Source: Bacteroidia bacterium (lineage in GTDB: Bacteria > Bacteroidota > Bacteroidia > UBA4408). Taken from it: a stretch of 50,668 nucleotides of DNA. A model generated the notes under the pieces. That model was given only the letters and a program-made list of their open reading frames with translations. It did no database searches and was not told the origin of the DNA. Shown here piece by piece: positions 28,806 through 37,965 of the stretch. Every line of letters starts with the position of its first letter. Positions within the stretch are counted from its first letter, which is position 1. Position numbers and translations under genes: made by a program. The stretch covers positions 1 to 50,668 of the forward strand of contig JACMRI010000061.1 of assembly GCA_014376525.1 (NCBI GenBank). The letters are read 5' to 3'.

Positions 28806-29114
28806 TTACCTAATGCATTGCAATTCCTCCACTATGTTACCATTAATTAAATGGTTGGTTACTATTTTTTCTACATCGGCCAACTGCACGTTTTTATAAA
28901 ACACACCCTCAGGATATACTACCACCATTGGGCCGTTGTCGCATAAATCTAAACACCCTGCTTTTTGCGCACGTATTTTTATGGGTAATTTAGCGTTTTT
29001 TATTTGTAGTTTAAACTCGCCAACTAAAGCTAGCCCTACACTTTCTCCACAACTTTTTTTGTAGCTATTGGGGCGTTCGTGTGTGCATATAAATAAGTGT
29101 TTTTCGTATATCAT
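28806..29114 (-). CDS. Thioredoxin-like [2Fe-2S] ferredoxin
   Basis: 102 aa, cytosolic. The four cluster cysteines are C10, C22, C54 and C58 (C-x11-C-x31-C-x3-C), the pattern of thioredoxin-fold [2Fe-2S] ferredoxins and of NuoE-like modules. It starts MIYEKHLFICTHERP and has the GCLDLCDNGPMVVVYPEGVFY core. It carries one electron between unidentified partners. It lies downstream of nuoD on the same strand, but a stable hairpin separates the two, so any functional link is suggestive only. Length and motif are complete. Confidence 0.88.
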   Translation of the reverse strand: MIYEKHLFICTHERPNSYKKSCGESVGLALVGEFKLQIKNAKLPIKIRAQKAGCLDLCDNGPMVVVYPEGVFYKNVQLADVEKIVTNHLINGNIVEELQCIR

Positions 29115-29137
29115 AGTAAGTTTGTATAAGTACCACT

Positions 29138-29166
29138 AACGCCCAACCTTATTAAGATTGGGCGTT
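29138..29166. terminator. Long hairpin between nuoD and the ferredoxin gene
   Basis: AACGCCCAA (29138-29146) pairs perfectly with TTGGGCGTT (29158-29166). After one mismatch CTT pairs with AAG around a 3-base loop. Only short A/T flanks, no T-run. It probably terminates or attenuates transcription leaving nuoD. Confidence 0.65.
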
Positions 29167-29201
29167 TGACGTAGTGTGTTATTAAAATTAATGTATTACA
29201 A

Positions 29202-30419
29202 TTATGCGTCTAATTCGCCTGCTATTACATTCATAGAACTCATAGTAAGTATGGCATCGCTTAGCATACTTCCTTTTATCATTTCGCCGTAGGCTTGGTA
29301 ATATATAAAACAAGGGCGACGCATGTGCAGGCGGAATGGTGTGCGTCCGCCATCGCTTATCATATAATAACCTAACTCGCCGTTGCCCGCTTCTACGCTA
29401 TAGTATATTTCGCCTTTAGGTATATTTACTTCGCCCATCACTATTTTAAAGTGATAAATTAAGGCTTCCATATTGTTATATACCTCTTCTTTGGCAGGTA
29501 ATAAAAATTCGGGTACATTGCCCTGAAACTCACTAGTACCTAAGGCTTTAATTTTAGCTACAGCTTGTGTGATTATTTTCATAGACTCCCACATTTCGCC
29601 ATCTCGCACCATAAATCTATCATATACATCGCCTTGCGTACCTAACGGAATATCAAAATCAAAATCTTCGTACGAGCTATATGGGTTCATTACACGCACA
29701 TCATAATCTACACCTGCTGCACGTAAGTTAGGGCCCGAAAAACTGTACGCCAACGCACGTTCGGCACTTATAGCACCACAGCCTATGGTTCTATCCATAA
29801 ATATACGATTGCGTGCCAATAAGCTGTTAAATTCATTAAGCGCTGCTGGATATTCAGCTAAAAAAGCGTCTATTAATTCCCAAGTTTTATCAGACCACTG
29901 GCGTTCAAAACCGCCAATGCGCCCTATATTGGTGGTTAATCGTGCACCACATATTGCTTCAAAAATATCGTAAATACGCTCACGCCATTGAAACAAGTAT
30001 GTAAAACCAGTAAGCGCACCAGTGTCTACACCTATTATTGCGTTGCAAATAATATGGTCGGATATACGTGCCAATTCCATTACTATTACACGCATATATT
30101 GTACACGCTTAGGTATATCGGCATTAATAAATTTCTCTACTGTTAAATGCCAGCCTATGTTGTTGATGGGCGATGAGCAATAATTTAATCTATCGGTAAT
30201 AGGTGTTATTTGGTTATAAGGCCTGTGCTCCGCTAGCTTTTCAAACGCACGGTGTATGTATCCAATAGTAGATTCCGACGACATAATAATTTCGCCGTCC
30301 ATTTGTAATATGTTTTGAAATATACCATGCGTAGCAGGGTGTGTAGGCCCAAGGTTAAGCGTGGTATATTGTTTTTCTTGTTTAGGATTAGGTATATCCA
30401 GTATTTTTTCTGTTGCCAT
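29202..30419 (-). CDS. nuoD: NADH-quinone oxidoreductase subunit D (complex I, 49-kDa type)
   Basis: 405 aa, full length for a separate NuoD (not the fused NuoCD). Landmarks are NLGPTHPATHG near the N-terminus, part of the quinone cavity, then GYIHRAFEKLAEHRPY, DRLNYCSSPINN, RIGGFERQ and the C-terminal RPCFIYYQAYGEMIKGSMLSD ending MNVIAGELDA. NuoD lines the quinone site of the peripheral arm. It is isolated: no nuoA, B, C, E-N in the window, whereas these normally form one operon. It has its own -7 promoter box and a downstream hairpin, so it looks monocistronic. Confidence 0.96.
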   Translation of the reverse strand: MATEKILDIPNPKQEKQYTTLNLGPTHPATHGIFQNILQMDGEIIMSSESTIGYIHRAFEKLAEHRPYNQITPITDRLNYCSSPINNIGWHLTVEKFINADIPKRVQYMRVIVMELARISDHIICNAIIGVDTGALTGFTYLFQWRERIYDIFEAICGARLTTNIGRIGGFERQWSDKTWELIDAFLAEYPAALNEFNSLLARNRIFMDRTIGCGAISAERALAYSFSGPNLRAAGVDYDVRVMNPYSSYEDFDFDIPLGTQGDVYDRFMVRDGEMWESMKIITQAVAKIKALGTSEFQGNVPEFLLPAKEEVYNNMEALIYHFKIVMGEVNIPKGEIYYSVEAGNGELGYYMISDGGRTPFRLHMRRPCFIYYQAYGEMIKGSMLSDAILTMSSMNVIAGELDA

Positions 30420-30438
30420 AATTGTTATTTTTTTTCTT

Positions 30439-30446
30439 CAAAAATA
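30439..30446 (-). promoter_or_regulatory. Bacteroidota -7 box of nuoD
   Basis: On the minus strand this reads TATTTTTG, an exact TAnnTTTG match, 19 bases before the nuoD start codon. No matching TTG box was found at the standard spacing. Confidence 0.4.
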
Positions 30447-30481
30447 AGACAATATTTTAAGTTTAAATAGGTTTTCTTGCA

Positions 30482-33400
30482 CTATAATTTTATACCTATT
30501 ACAGTTACATCATCTACTTGGTCTAGCTTGCCTTTCCATGCCTCAAAGGCATTGTTTAGCACCATGTGTTGTAGGTTTATTGGTAAATGGCTATTTGCTA
30601 CAAATAATTCTTTTAGTTTTTTAGTCATAAATTTTTTGCCTTTTTCTCCACCAAATTGGTCGGGGTAGCCGTCGGTAGTCATATACAAAGTATCGCCTTT
30701 GTTGGCTTCTACGCTGTGTAATATAAACGGTTGCATGTGTGGGTAATATGCCACAGGTTGCTTGTCGGTTTTATGTTCGGTAAGCTCTTGTGTTTGTCCG
30801 TTTACTATGTATAAGCTGTTTTGTGCGCCAGCATAGGTTATTATAAACCTACCCTCGGCATTAGGTTTTTTGGGTATAGAAAGCAAAGTCATATCCATAC
30901 CATCTTTACCTCCTTTTTCGTCTCTCTTGGGATTTAGTGCCAATATAATTAACCTACGCAACTCCTCCAGTATGGCTTCGGGTGAGTATAACTGCTTAGA
31001 GTGAAAGCATTCGTTAAGCATATTAATACCTATCAAACTCATAAATGCACCAGGAATACCATGGCCAGTACTATCGGCACAGGCTATAAAAGTGCGGTCG
31101 GTAAGGTGCTGACACCAGTAAAAATCGCCACTTACAATATCTTTGGGTTTAAACAATACAAAATGTTGTGGCATGGCATCATTTAGTATTTCTTCGCTTG
31201 CCAAAAAGCCCTCTTGTAGGCGTTTGGCGTAGTTAATACTGTCGGTAATATTTCTATTTTTTTCTGCAATTATTATGTTTTGCTCGCCAATTTTAACACT
31301 CGCACGGCGTATGTTGTAATACGAGTACAACAAACTAAGTACAACAGCCGCAAGCAAGCTATATGCCCACCAAGTGCGCCAAAACGGTGGTTCTATTTCA
31401 AATGTATAGCTTAGCGGGGTGGAGTTCCATACGCCCTCGCCATTTTCGGCTTTTAACAAAAATTCATATTTGCCAAACGGCAGGTTGGCATACTCCACTT
31501 GCGTTTTTTGAGTTATAGGCAGCCATGTTTTGTCTAAGCCTTTTAGCATATACTGGTAGCGTACTTTTTGTGGTGTAGTGTGGCTTACGCCCACATAGTT
31601 AATCGTTAAATAATTTTTGTTGTATGGCAATGTTAAGTTTACTGGAATGCCATCGTTGCTTACGCTATCAACTTCCTCAACGGTTTTCCAGTTTACGGCA
31701 CGGCTAAACATATCTACAGACCGTATGTGTAGTTTTGGTTCTGTTGTATTAGGCACATCATATTCTGGTTGGTAGAGCACTAAGCCATTTTGTGTACCTA
31801 CGTATATGTGGTTAAGCTCATCTATATATATGGCTTTGTTCATACACTCAGTAATATCGTAGTGTTTTATAGTATAATTATTGTTTGTGGCAAATGTAAT
31901 TTTATCTACTCCTTTTTGAAAACCTACCCAAAGCGCACCGTTGTTATCTATACCTAAAGAGCGTACGTCGTTACTTGTTAAATCGTTTTTTTCGGTTATT
32001 GCTGTAAATGTTTTGCCATCGTATTTATATATTCCTTCTCCACTGGCTAAAAATAGAGTACCCATTTTATTACCTGTTACTTGTTGTACAGGCTTTGTGG
32101 TGCAGCCGTCTTTATTGGTGTAGTGCTTTGTAACAGTTCCATTATAACTAAATAGCCCATCATCAGTACCTATCCAATAGGTATTGTTTTTATCTTGATA
32201 AATACTTCGGCATAATTTTACCTCAGCACTTATACCATTTAGTGGCACTATAGCATTATTAATAATAGTTGCTATGCCCCCTTCGGTAGCAACTATTATT
32301 TCATTTTTGGTGTTTATTAAAATATCGTTTACAACGTTATAAGATCTGTTTTTGTGAGATTTAACGGATGTTATTTTATTATTCAATAATGTGTGTAATC
32401 CAAATGTTGTTCCTATTAACAATTGATTATTGTACATTTTCAATACTGAAATATCACCATTACTATTCCAATTTTTACTTGTGTAATTTGTGGTTGTTTT
32501 ATTGTTTAAAATGCTTAATCCTCCTATAGTGCCTATTAATAGATTGTTCTTATTATCAGTTAATATAGCTGTGATTTGGTTATCCACTATGCCTGATTGT
32601 TTGCTGTAAATTATCGTTTTTTCGCTACTATATTTGCTTAAACCATTACCACTACTACCTAACCATATATTATGCTCAACATCTTCATATATTTTCCATA
32701 TTGCATCGTCTGTTAAACCATCTTTTTTTGTATAGAATTTGTATGTTTTACCATTGTATTTATACAATCCATTATCTGTTGCAATCCACAACTCATCACT
32801 GCTATTTTTAAACAGATAGTTATGTGGGCTTATAAAATTTTTATTGATAGAGATATATTGTTTTTCAATTTTTAGATTGTTATACTTAAATAAAAAATTA
32901 GTACACCCTAAATACATTGCACCATTATATTCTACTATAGAATATATTTCAGCCTCTAATCCGCTGTTATCAGGTGTAAAGTTTTGAACTTTATTATTTA
33001 CTTTAAACGCCCCATTACCTAGTGTACCATACCACAATGTAAATTTATCTTCTACGGCTATACAAAACACATTAGCAGTGTCTAATGCAGGGTGTATTTT
33101 TAATGGTGTAATAATATTGTTTGCAAACAAACAAACGCCTCTTGCCGTAGCTAATAAGTATCCTTTGGCAGTAGCATGTATTGCAAATATACGGTTTTGT
33201 GTTAAGCCTTGCGCTGTTGTATAATTAGTAAACTTACCTGCTTTGTAAACAGATAATCCATTATTAGTACCAATGAGCATAGTACCATCATTACCTTTTT
33301 TTATATCATAAATTACATTGTCTGCTAAACCATCTTTGTCTGTAAAATACGTAAAATGTTTACTGTCAAATAAGGTAATGCCACCACCACTTGTACCCAA

Positions 33401-33562
33401 CCATAATACTTTATTATCATCTTGGCAAATAGCCAAAACTTGTTCTTGGCTTAATCCATTTTCGGTACTGTAATTGGTAAAACGCACTTGTTGCGCAATG
33501 CTTAGGTTAGCGTTGCGCAACAAAATGATACTTACAAGAATAATGGAATTAAAACGAATCAC
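30482..33562 (-). CDS. Beta-propeller sensor with Y_Y_Y domain, one membrane helix and SpoIIE-type serine phosphatase
   Basis: 1,026 aa. A signal peptide covers about 1-23 (ends in IAQ). Residues about 25-620 are two-component-regulator propeller repeats (GLSQEQV, WLGTSGGGI, LWIATDNGLYKYNGK and many like it). A Y_Y_Y immunoglobulin-like domain covers about 640-715 (YQYMLKGLDKTW, LPFGKYEFLLKAENGEG). One transmembrane helix lies near 728-748, then a short coiled coil and a PP2C/SpoIIE phosphatase (about 790-1026) with SGDFYW, CADSTGHGIPGAFMS, YMTTDGYPDQFGG and VDDVTVIGI. A periplasmic signal is thus coupled to cytosolic dephosphorylation, probably of an anti-sigma-factor antagonist. No anti-sigma genes are nearby. 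It follows the T9SS gene by 10 bases. Confidence 0.92.
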   Translation of the reverse strand: MIRFNSIILVSIILLRNANLSIAQQVRFTNYSTENGLSQEQVLAICQDDNKVLWLGTSGGGITLFDSKHFTYFTDKDGLADNVIYDIKKGNDGTMLIGTNNGLSVYKAGKFTNYTTAQGLTQNRIFAIHATAKGYLLATARGVCLFANNIITPLKIHPALDTANVFCIAVEDKFTLWYGTLGNGAFKVNNKVQNFTPDNSGLEAEIYSIVEYNGAMYLGCTNFLFKYNNLKIEKQYISINKNFISPHNYLFKNSSDELWIATDNGLYKYNGKTYKFYTKKDGLTDDAIWKIYEDVEHNIWLGSSGNGLSKYSSEKTIIYSKQSGIVDNQITAILTDNKNNLLIGTIGGLSILNNKTTTNYTSKNWNSNGDISVLKMYNNQLLIGTTFGLHTLLNNKITSVKSHKNRSYNVVNDILINTKNEIIVATEGGIATIINNAIVPLNGISAEVKLCRSIYQDKNNTYWIGTDDGLFSYNGTVTKHYTNKDGCTTKPVQQVTGNKMGTLFLASGEGIYKYDGKTFTAITEKNDLTSNDVRSLGIDNNGALWVGFQKGVDKITFATNNNYTIKHYDITECMNKAIYIDELNHIYVGTQNGLVLYQPEYDVPNTTEPKLHIRSVDMFSRAVNWKTVEEVDSVSNDGIPVNLTLPYNKNYLTINYVGVSHTTPQKVRYQYMLKGLDKTWLPITQKTQVEYANLPFGKYEFLLKAENGEGVWNSTPLSYTFEIEPPFWRTWWAYSLLAAVVLSLLYSYYNIRRASVKIGEQNIIIAEKNRNITDSINYAKRLQEGFLASEEILNDAMPQHFVLFKPKDIVSGDFYWCQHLTDRTFIACADSTGHGIPGAFMSLIGINMLNECFHSKQLYSPEAILEELRRLIILALNPKRDEKGGKDGMDMTLLSIPKKPNAEGRFIITYAGAQNSLYIVNGQTQELTEHKTDKQPVAYYPHMQPFILHSVEANKGDTLYMTTDGYPDQFGGEKGKKFMTKKLKELFVANSHLPINLQHMVLNNAFEAWKGKLDQVDDVTVIGIKL

Positions 33563-33572
33563 TAATAGAGTT

Positions 33573-35438
33573 TTATTGTTGAACTATTTTTACACGTTGT
33601 GTACCGTTAGGTGTAGTTATGTGTACTGTGTATATTCCTGAAGTTAAGCCTAGTGCTAAAGCATTAATCGTTACACTATGTTCGCCTTGTACTTGTGTGC
33701 CTTGTGGTAAATAAGCTACACGTTGTCCTAACATATTAGTTACAATAAGTTCTACTTTAGTATCTTGCGCTATGTTGTAATGCAGTGTGGTTGTAAAATT
33801 AAAGGGGTTAGGATTAACCTTTACCGTATTTATACTATTAATACTTCTATCGCTTACTGATGAAACAAAGGTTGCGCAAACACTCTTATTTACTTTGCTA
33901 GAATCTACAGTAAATACAAATCCACTTCCTTTGCTGTTCCCACTTACCGTAAATGGACAGGTATCGCTTGGTAAACCAGGCATGTCCACTATTAAAAAAT
34001 AATCGCCATTGGCTAAGTTAGTAATTTTAAAAGCACCTTGGTTACTTGTAACTGCCATGCGTGCATTAGCACCACCAGGACGTTTACATGCACGTATACC
34101 AACACCTGGTACAGGTTTGTTAGTTGCTAATGTGCCTTTATTTCCGCCTATTACACGTGCATTATCGTAATAGTTAGAAAGAAAATGGCCATCAACACTA
34201 TTGGTACCTGTTGTGTCGTCTTGGTATTGTAAGTGTATGTTTACGGTTAAAGTATCCTTATACAAAGGGTTTGAATTAAAAGCTGCTTTTGTATCCATAA
34301 TTTTAGCCCTTTCCCAACTTGTGCTATCGCCATAGTAGGTAATGAAAGCGAGTGGGTACATAGCAGAATCGGGGCGTATAGCTATTTGGTATTTGCCAAA
34401 CGGTATGCTATCAAACAAAAACTCTCCAGCATTTGTAAGTAAAGTAGTGTCTAATATATCATTTTTTTTAAAATTAGAACCTCCACGGTACAAGTACACT
34501 ACACCATTGGTTACGGGTGTAGTTTCTGTATTATCTGTAAAAGCTTTACCACCTATTTTACCTATATCAACAGGTTCAGTAATGTATGAGTTGTGTAGGT
34601 ACCCATTTGCATCTGTACGTATATACATTAAATAAGGCGTACCCGTTGGGTTGTTTTTCATAAAAAAATAATCGTAAGATGTATCCTTAGGAAGACTAAA
34701 ATTATTATAAAATGGACCTAATTTAACTTTAAGTTCAACAGTTCGTATTACTAAAACTTTAGCTACCAATACATCGGTATATATTTTTCCTCCTGGTAAT
34801 TTAAGCGTTCCCCAGCCGTGTGGCGTAAATTCTTTAGTCGATTGTCCTTTAATATACACGGAATCGTACACTATATTATTATATACAAATGAAGCCTTAC
34901 TGCCTTTAAATTCAGCGGTATCATTTATAGTACCACTTAACATAGATGGGTTTTTAGGTACAAACAACTCTGGCTTACTAAAGTAAATAGGCATGTTAAG
35001 TTCTTGTCGTATATTATATGCCCCTACTAAATATACACCATTAGTATCAATACGCACAAAATTATAAGAAGAGTCTAATATATCTGTTACATTAGTGTTT
35101 TGACGCGGTGCGGTAATAAAAAAGGTGTGAGTAGGCCTCATGTTCCTTGTTAAACCTTGCGTATTAAACAATGAATAATATGTATTAGTATTAGCCCAAG
35201 CGGTAACCGTAGCATTTGAGTCGTTTTTAGAAGGATTAAAAATGGTGGAGTAATCCCATGTTTGTGGCATAATGCTGCTCCCTTGCGGGGCACCATTTGC
35301 TGCCTGTGTATTATTCCATATTTGTTTATAAGTTATACCAGGTACAGGAAAAAACTTTAAATCTATAGTTGGGCTATTGTTTTGCGCGTTGGCAAACAAG
35401 GTTGTTGTAAATAATACTAAAGTGTATATTTTTTTCAT
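33573..35438 (-). CDS. Secreted T9SS type A protein with SdrD-B/carboxypeptidase-regulatory-like domains
   Basis: 621 aa. A signal peptide covers 1-18 (MKKIYTLVLFTTTLFANA, then Q). The first 290 residues resemble the unclassified beta-rich front ends of many Bacteroidota secreted proteins. They are followed by a Cna/SdrD-B-like fold near 295-365 (GKIGGKAFTDN, VVYLYRGG, GEFLFDSIPFGKYQIAIRPD) and a second at about 425-530 (VPGVGIRACKRPGG, GAFKITNLANGDYFLIVDMPG). The type A sorting domain starts near 545 (NTVKVNPNPFNFTTTLHYN) and ends RVKIVQQ. It has the best-formed promoter on this strand and is read into the sensor phosphatase gene 10 bases downstream, so both are probably one transcription unit. 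Confidence 0.88.
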   Translation of the reverse strand: MKKIYTLVLFTTTLFANAQNNSPTIDLKFFPVPGITYKQIWNNTQAANGAPQGSSIMPQTWDYSTIFNPSKNDSNATVTAWANTNTYYSLFNTQGLTRNMRPTHTFFITAPRQNTNVTDILDSSYNFVRIDTNGVYLVGAYNIRQELNMPIYFSKPELFVPKNPSMLSGTINDTAEFKGSKASFVYNNIVYDSVYIKGQSTKEFTPHGWGTLKLPGGKIYTDVLVAKVLVIRTVELKVKLGPFYNNFSLPKDTSYDYFFMKNNPTGTPYLMYIRTDANGYLHNSYITEPVDIGKIGGKAFTDNTETTPVTNGVVYLYRGGSNFKKNDILDTTLLTNAGEFLFDSIPFGKYQIAIRPDSAMYPLAFITYYGDSTSWERAKIMDTKAAFNSNPLYKDTLTVNIHLQYQDDTTGTNSVDGHFLSNYYDNARVIGGNKGTLATNKPVPGVGIRACKRPGGANARMAVTSNQGAFKITNLANGDYFLIVDMPGLPSDTCPFTVSGNSKGSGFVFTVDSSKVNKSVCATFVSSVSDRSINSINTVKVNPNPFNFTTTLHYNIAQDTKVELIVTNMLGQRVAYLPQGTQVQGEHSVTINALALGLTSGIYTVHITTPNGTQRVKIVQQ

Positions 35439-35478
35439 AGTGTGTGTTTTTATCAGTTAATAGCTTATTAATAACAAA

Positions 35479-35508
35479 CGAATATACACAATTTAGTTTG
35501 TAAAACAA
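35479..35508 (-). promoter_or_regulatory. Promoter of the T9SS/SpoIIE-sensor operon
   Basis: On the minus strand TTG (35506-35508), 19 bases, then TATATTCG (35479-35486, 7 of 8 to TAnnTTTG), ending 41 bases before the start codon of the T9SS gene. Spacing matches the Bacteroidota primary sigma consensus. Confidence 0.6.
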
Positions 35509-35654
35509 CTTTTAATAAAAAACTATACAATAGATTCAAGCTTAATAAAATAATACTGCCCTACACTATTCTTCGGCTTCAGTTCCATTATTCTTAGCAA
35601 TAATAAAATTATAATAAATTAATTTGTTCATCTAAAACATATTTACAACTGAGA

Positions 35655-37460
35655 TTACTCGGTTTTCTTTTTACCTTTTATTTTTGCGCTTACGCCGTTA
35701 CCGTCTATTTTTAGGTTTATTTCTTGGGCATTTATGTTTATATTTTTTTCGTTTTTGGTGTTGTTACTTTCGTCGTCTGCACGTTTGCCATTTATGTACA
35801 CACCGTTTTTGCTTACGCTCATATTTATGTCATTTGTGGTATCGTTTTCTGCATCTACATCGTTGCTTAGTTTATCTAAACATACCAAACCTTCCGTTTG
35901 CATTTGCCATGTGTGGTTAACCATATCGCCATCGTATGTATTGCTTAGGTTGTCTATGTCATCTAATAGGTTAGCTACAGTAGCATCAATAAATATTTTT
36001 TGCCCCACTGGTAAGTACACTTTTACGGTTAGTTTTTGGTTGCGCCATTTGTTTAAATTAGTTACATCAAACAATTTATCAATAGTAACTACACTGTCTG
36101 TTAATTGCAGGTTGTACGTTATTTGATTAGCCAAACCCGCAGCTATTTTTTTGGTGCTTGCGTTGGCTTGTTTAGTTATAATTATGTAAGCGCTATCGGT
36201 AGTACTTTTAATTATTTTTAGGCTGGGTACACCTTGCTGGTTAATTTTGCCCTCGTTGGCATTGTTAAATAATACTGAACCAAATACTATGTTTAATTTT
36301 TCGTCCTCATTGTCTTCTTCATCATTTGTACTTGGTGTAGCTTTTAGTACAATAGTTTTGTTTTTACTAGCGGTAAGTATTATACTATTTTTTAATGTTG
36401 ATTTAGTTGCAAATACTCTGTTTATGCGATTAAACGAAATTATACACAACACTATACCTACTATCCACAATACGCTTGCGGTACGTGTAAAATATTTGTT
36501 GCGAGCTACTCCCAACAATATACGTATTCCGTTGTATATCATAATTATTAAAGGTACGCCAAGTACGAGTAACAGTGCAACTTCGGCTAAGTAAGCGTGT
36601 GCTTCGCTATCAAAAAAGTTAGATAACCTAAATACATTGGGCCAGTACTGCGTTCCGTTTTCGGTTATGTTGATAATGGCATCGCTTCCGAATAAAAACT
36701 GCAACAATATAAGTAATAATATTACACCTATAAATGCCGCTATTACTGCAATAATAGTTCCTGCAATTTTGAACAATGTGGTAAGTATGCGTATAACATT
36801 ATCGGCTATGCCACGAGTAGCTTCGGTTAAATGTGCGCCAAAATTATTGGATTTGAATTTAGTGTTTACACTTTCAAATTCGTTTTTAATTGTTTTTTCA
36901 ATGTTAGCGATGGTTACAGGCTCGCCGTACATTTGTAGTTTTTCGGCAGATGTACGTGCTTCGGGTATAATAATCCATAATATTAAATACACCAAAAAGC
37001 CGGCACCAAAAGTAAAAAACGCAATAACAAAGGCGAGACGCATAAACAATGGGTCGTAGCCCAAGTAGTTAGAAGCACCTGCGCACACACCACCTAATAT
37101 ACGCTTATCCGTATCTCGGTATATGCGCTTAGCTATTGGTGTTATTGGGTTTTCGGGGGCTTGTTGTTGGGTTTTAGTAGTATCAGCGAATGCGTCGTCT
37201 TCGTTAAAATTTTCGGGGCTACCCATTGTTTGCATTACTTCTTCTACATCTATTATGGTAATGTTTTGTTTGGTAATGTTAGTGTGTTTTTGAAACATTT
37301 CGGCAATACGTATTTCAATATCCGTCATTACTTCATCGCCACTTGCTTGGGTTGCAAAATGTTTTTTTAATGTTTGTAAGTAATTATTAAGTAAGGGGTA
37401 CGCATTTTCATCAATATGAAATACCATTCCTCCAAGGTTAATATCTGTAGTGCGATTCAT
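35655..37460 (-). CDS. PspC-domain membrane protein
   Basis: 601 aa. The N-terminal 80 residues (MNRTTDINLGGMVFHIDENAYPLL and a helical segment) are the cytosolic module seen in Bacteroidota PspC proteins. The PspC domain is at about 115-165 (DKRILGGVCAGASNYLGYDPLFMRL and a first helix pair). Further membrane helices lie near 220-265, 300-330 and 335-355. A long extracytoplasmic beta-rich tail with many Asn/Asp/Lys residues (DVTNLNKWRNQKLTVKVYLP) follows, ending in a charged INLKIDGNGVSAKIKGKKKTE. PspC proteins sense envelope stress in other phyla; that role is assumed here. It is 22 bases after padR, which probably controls it. Confidence 0.9.
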   Translation of the reverse strand: MNRTTDINLGGMVFHIDENAYPLLNNYLQTLKKHFATQASGDEVMTDIEIRIAEMFQKHTNITKQNITIIDVEEVMQTMGSPENFNEDDAFADTTKTQQQAPENPITPIAKRIYRDTDKRILGGVCAGASNYLGYDPLFMRLAFVIAFFTFGAGFLVYLILWIIIPEARTSAEKLQMYGEPVTIANIEKTIKNEFESVNTKFKSNNFGAHLTEATRGIADNVIRILTTLFKIAGTIIAVIAAFIGVILLLILLQFLFGSDAIINITENGTQYWPNVFRLSNFFDSEAHAYLAEVALLLVLGVPLIIMIYNGIRILLGVARNKYFTRTASVLWIVGIVLCIISFNRINRVFATKSTLKNSIILTASKNKTIVLKATPSTNDEEDNEDEKLNIVFGSVLFNNANEGKINQQGVPSLKIIKSTTDSAYIIITKQANASTKKIAAGLANQITYNLQLTDSVVTIDKLFDVTNLNKWRNQKLTVKVYLPVGQKIFIDATVANLLDDIDNLSNTYDGDMVNHTWQMQTEGLVCLDKLSNDVDAENDTTNDINMSVSKNGVYINGKRADDESNNTKNEKNININAQEINLKIDGNGVSAKIKGKKKTE

Positions 37461-37482
37461 GATTTTTGGGGTGTTTAAAATA

Positions 37483-37809
37483 TTAGTTAGCTAATTTGTT
37501 TACTGCGGTTGATAGTTCTTTCCAAGTAGTGCCTAATGCGGCATGAAACTTTTTGCCTTCGGTGGTTAGTTTGTAATATTTACGTGGCGGTCCCATGGTG
37601 GACTCTTCCCAACGATAGGTAAGATAGTCGTCGTTTTTGAGGCGAGTAAGTAGTGGATATATTGTACCCTCTACTACTATTAATTTTGCCTCTTTAAGTT
37701 GTTCCAAAATTTCCGACGGATACGATTCGCCGTGCTTGTGTAGTATGGCCAAAATGCAGTATTCTAATATACCCTTGCGCATTTGTTGCCGTGTGTTTTC
37801 TATATCCAT
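37483..37809 (-). CDS. PadR-family transcriptional regulator
   Basis: 108 aa, the small PadR type with an N-terminal winged helix (MRKGILEYCILAILHKHGESYPSEILEQL, VVEGTIYPLLTRLKNDDYLTY and WEESTMGPPRKYYKLTTEG) and a short dimerisation helix. PadR proteins are usually autorepressors released by small molecules or stress. It shares an operon with the PspC gene and sits next to the best promoter in the window, so autoregulation of both genes is likely. The PadR-PspC pairing is common in Bacteroidota. Confidence 0.94.
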   Translation of the reverse strand: MDIENTRQQMRKGILEYCILAILHKHGESYPSEILEQLKEAKLIVVEGTIYPLLTRLKNDDYLTYRWEESTMGPPRKYYKLTTEGKKFHAALGTTWKELSTAVNKLAN

Positions 37810-37858
37810 AATTGTAGTTGTTGTTAATTAAATGCTAAGTACTGAACTATTTATAGCA

Positions 37859-37888
37859 CAAATGTATGTATAGTTTGCTACTGTGCAA
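37859..37888 (-). promoter_or_regulatory. Promoter of the padR-pspC operon
   Basis: On the minus strand TTG (37886-37888), exactly 19 bases, then TACATTTG (37859-37866), a perfect Bacteroidota TTG-N19-TAnnTTTG promoter, with the start codon 49 bases downstream. Any PadR operator probably overlaps it; no clear palindrome was seen. Confidence 0.75.
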
Positions 37889-37965
37889 CACAAAGTACTA
37901 TTTATTTTAAATATTGTTTGATTTTCAATGTTTTAAAATAAAAATAGAATTGTAACGTTTGAAAA

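Noticed and set aside
35566..35631. Minus-strand 21-residue ORF (MNKLIYYNFIIAKNNGTEAEE)
   Set aside because: Too short to judge; no promoter or conservation can be shown, and it sits in a 216-base gap between two operons.
37810..37965. Fluoride riboswitch upstream of the crcB remnant
   Set aside because: Searched for the conserved crcB-motif pairings; the DNA is AT-rich and holds the divergent padR promoter instead.
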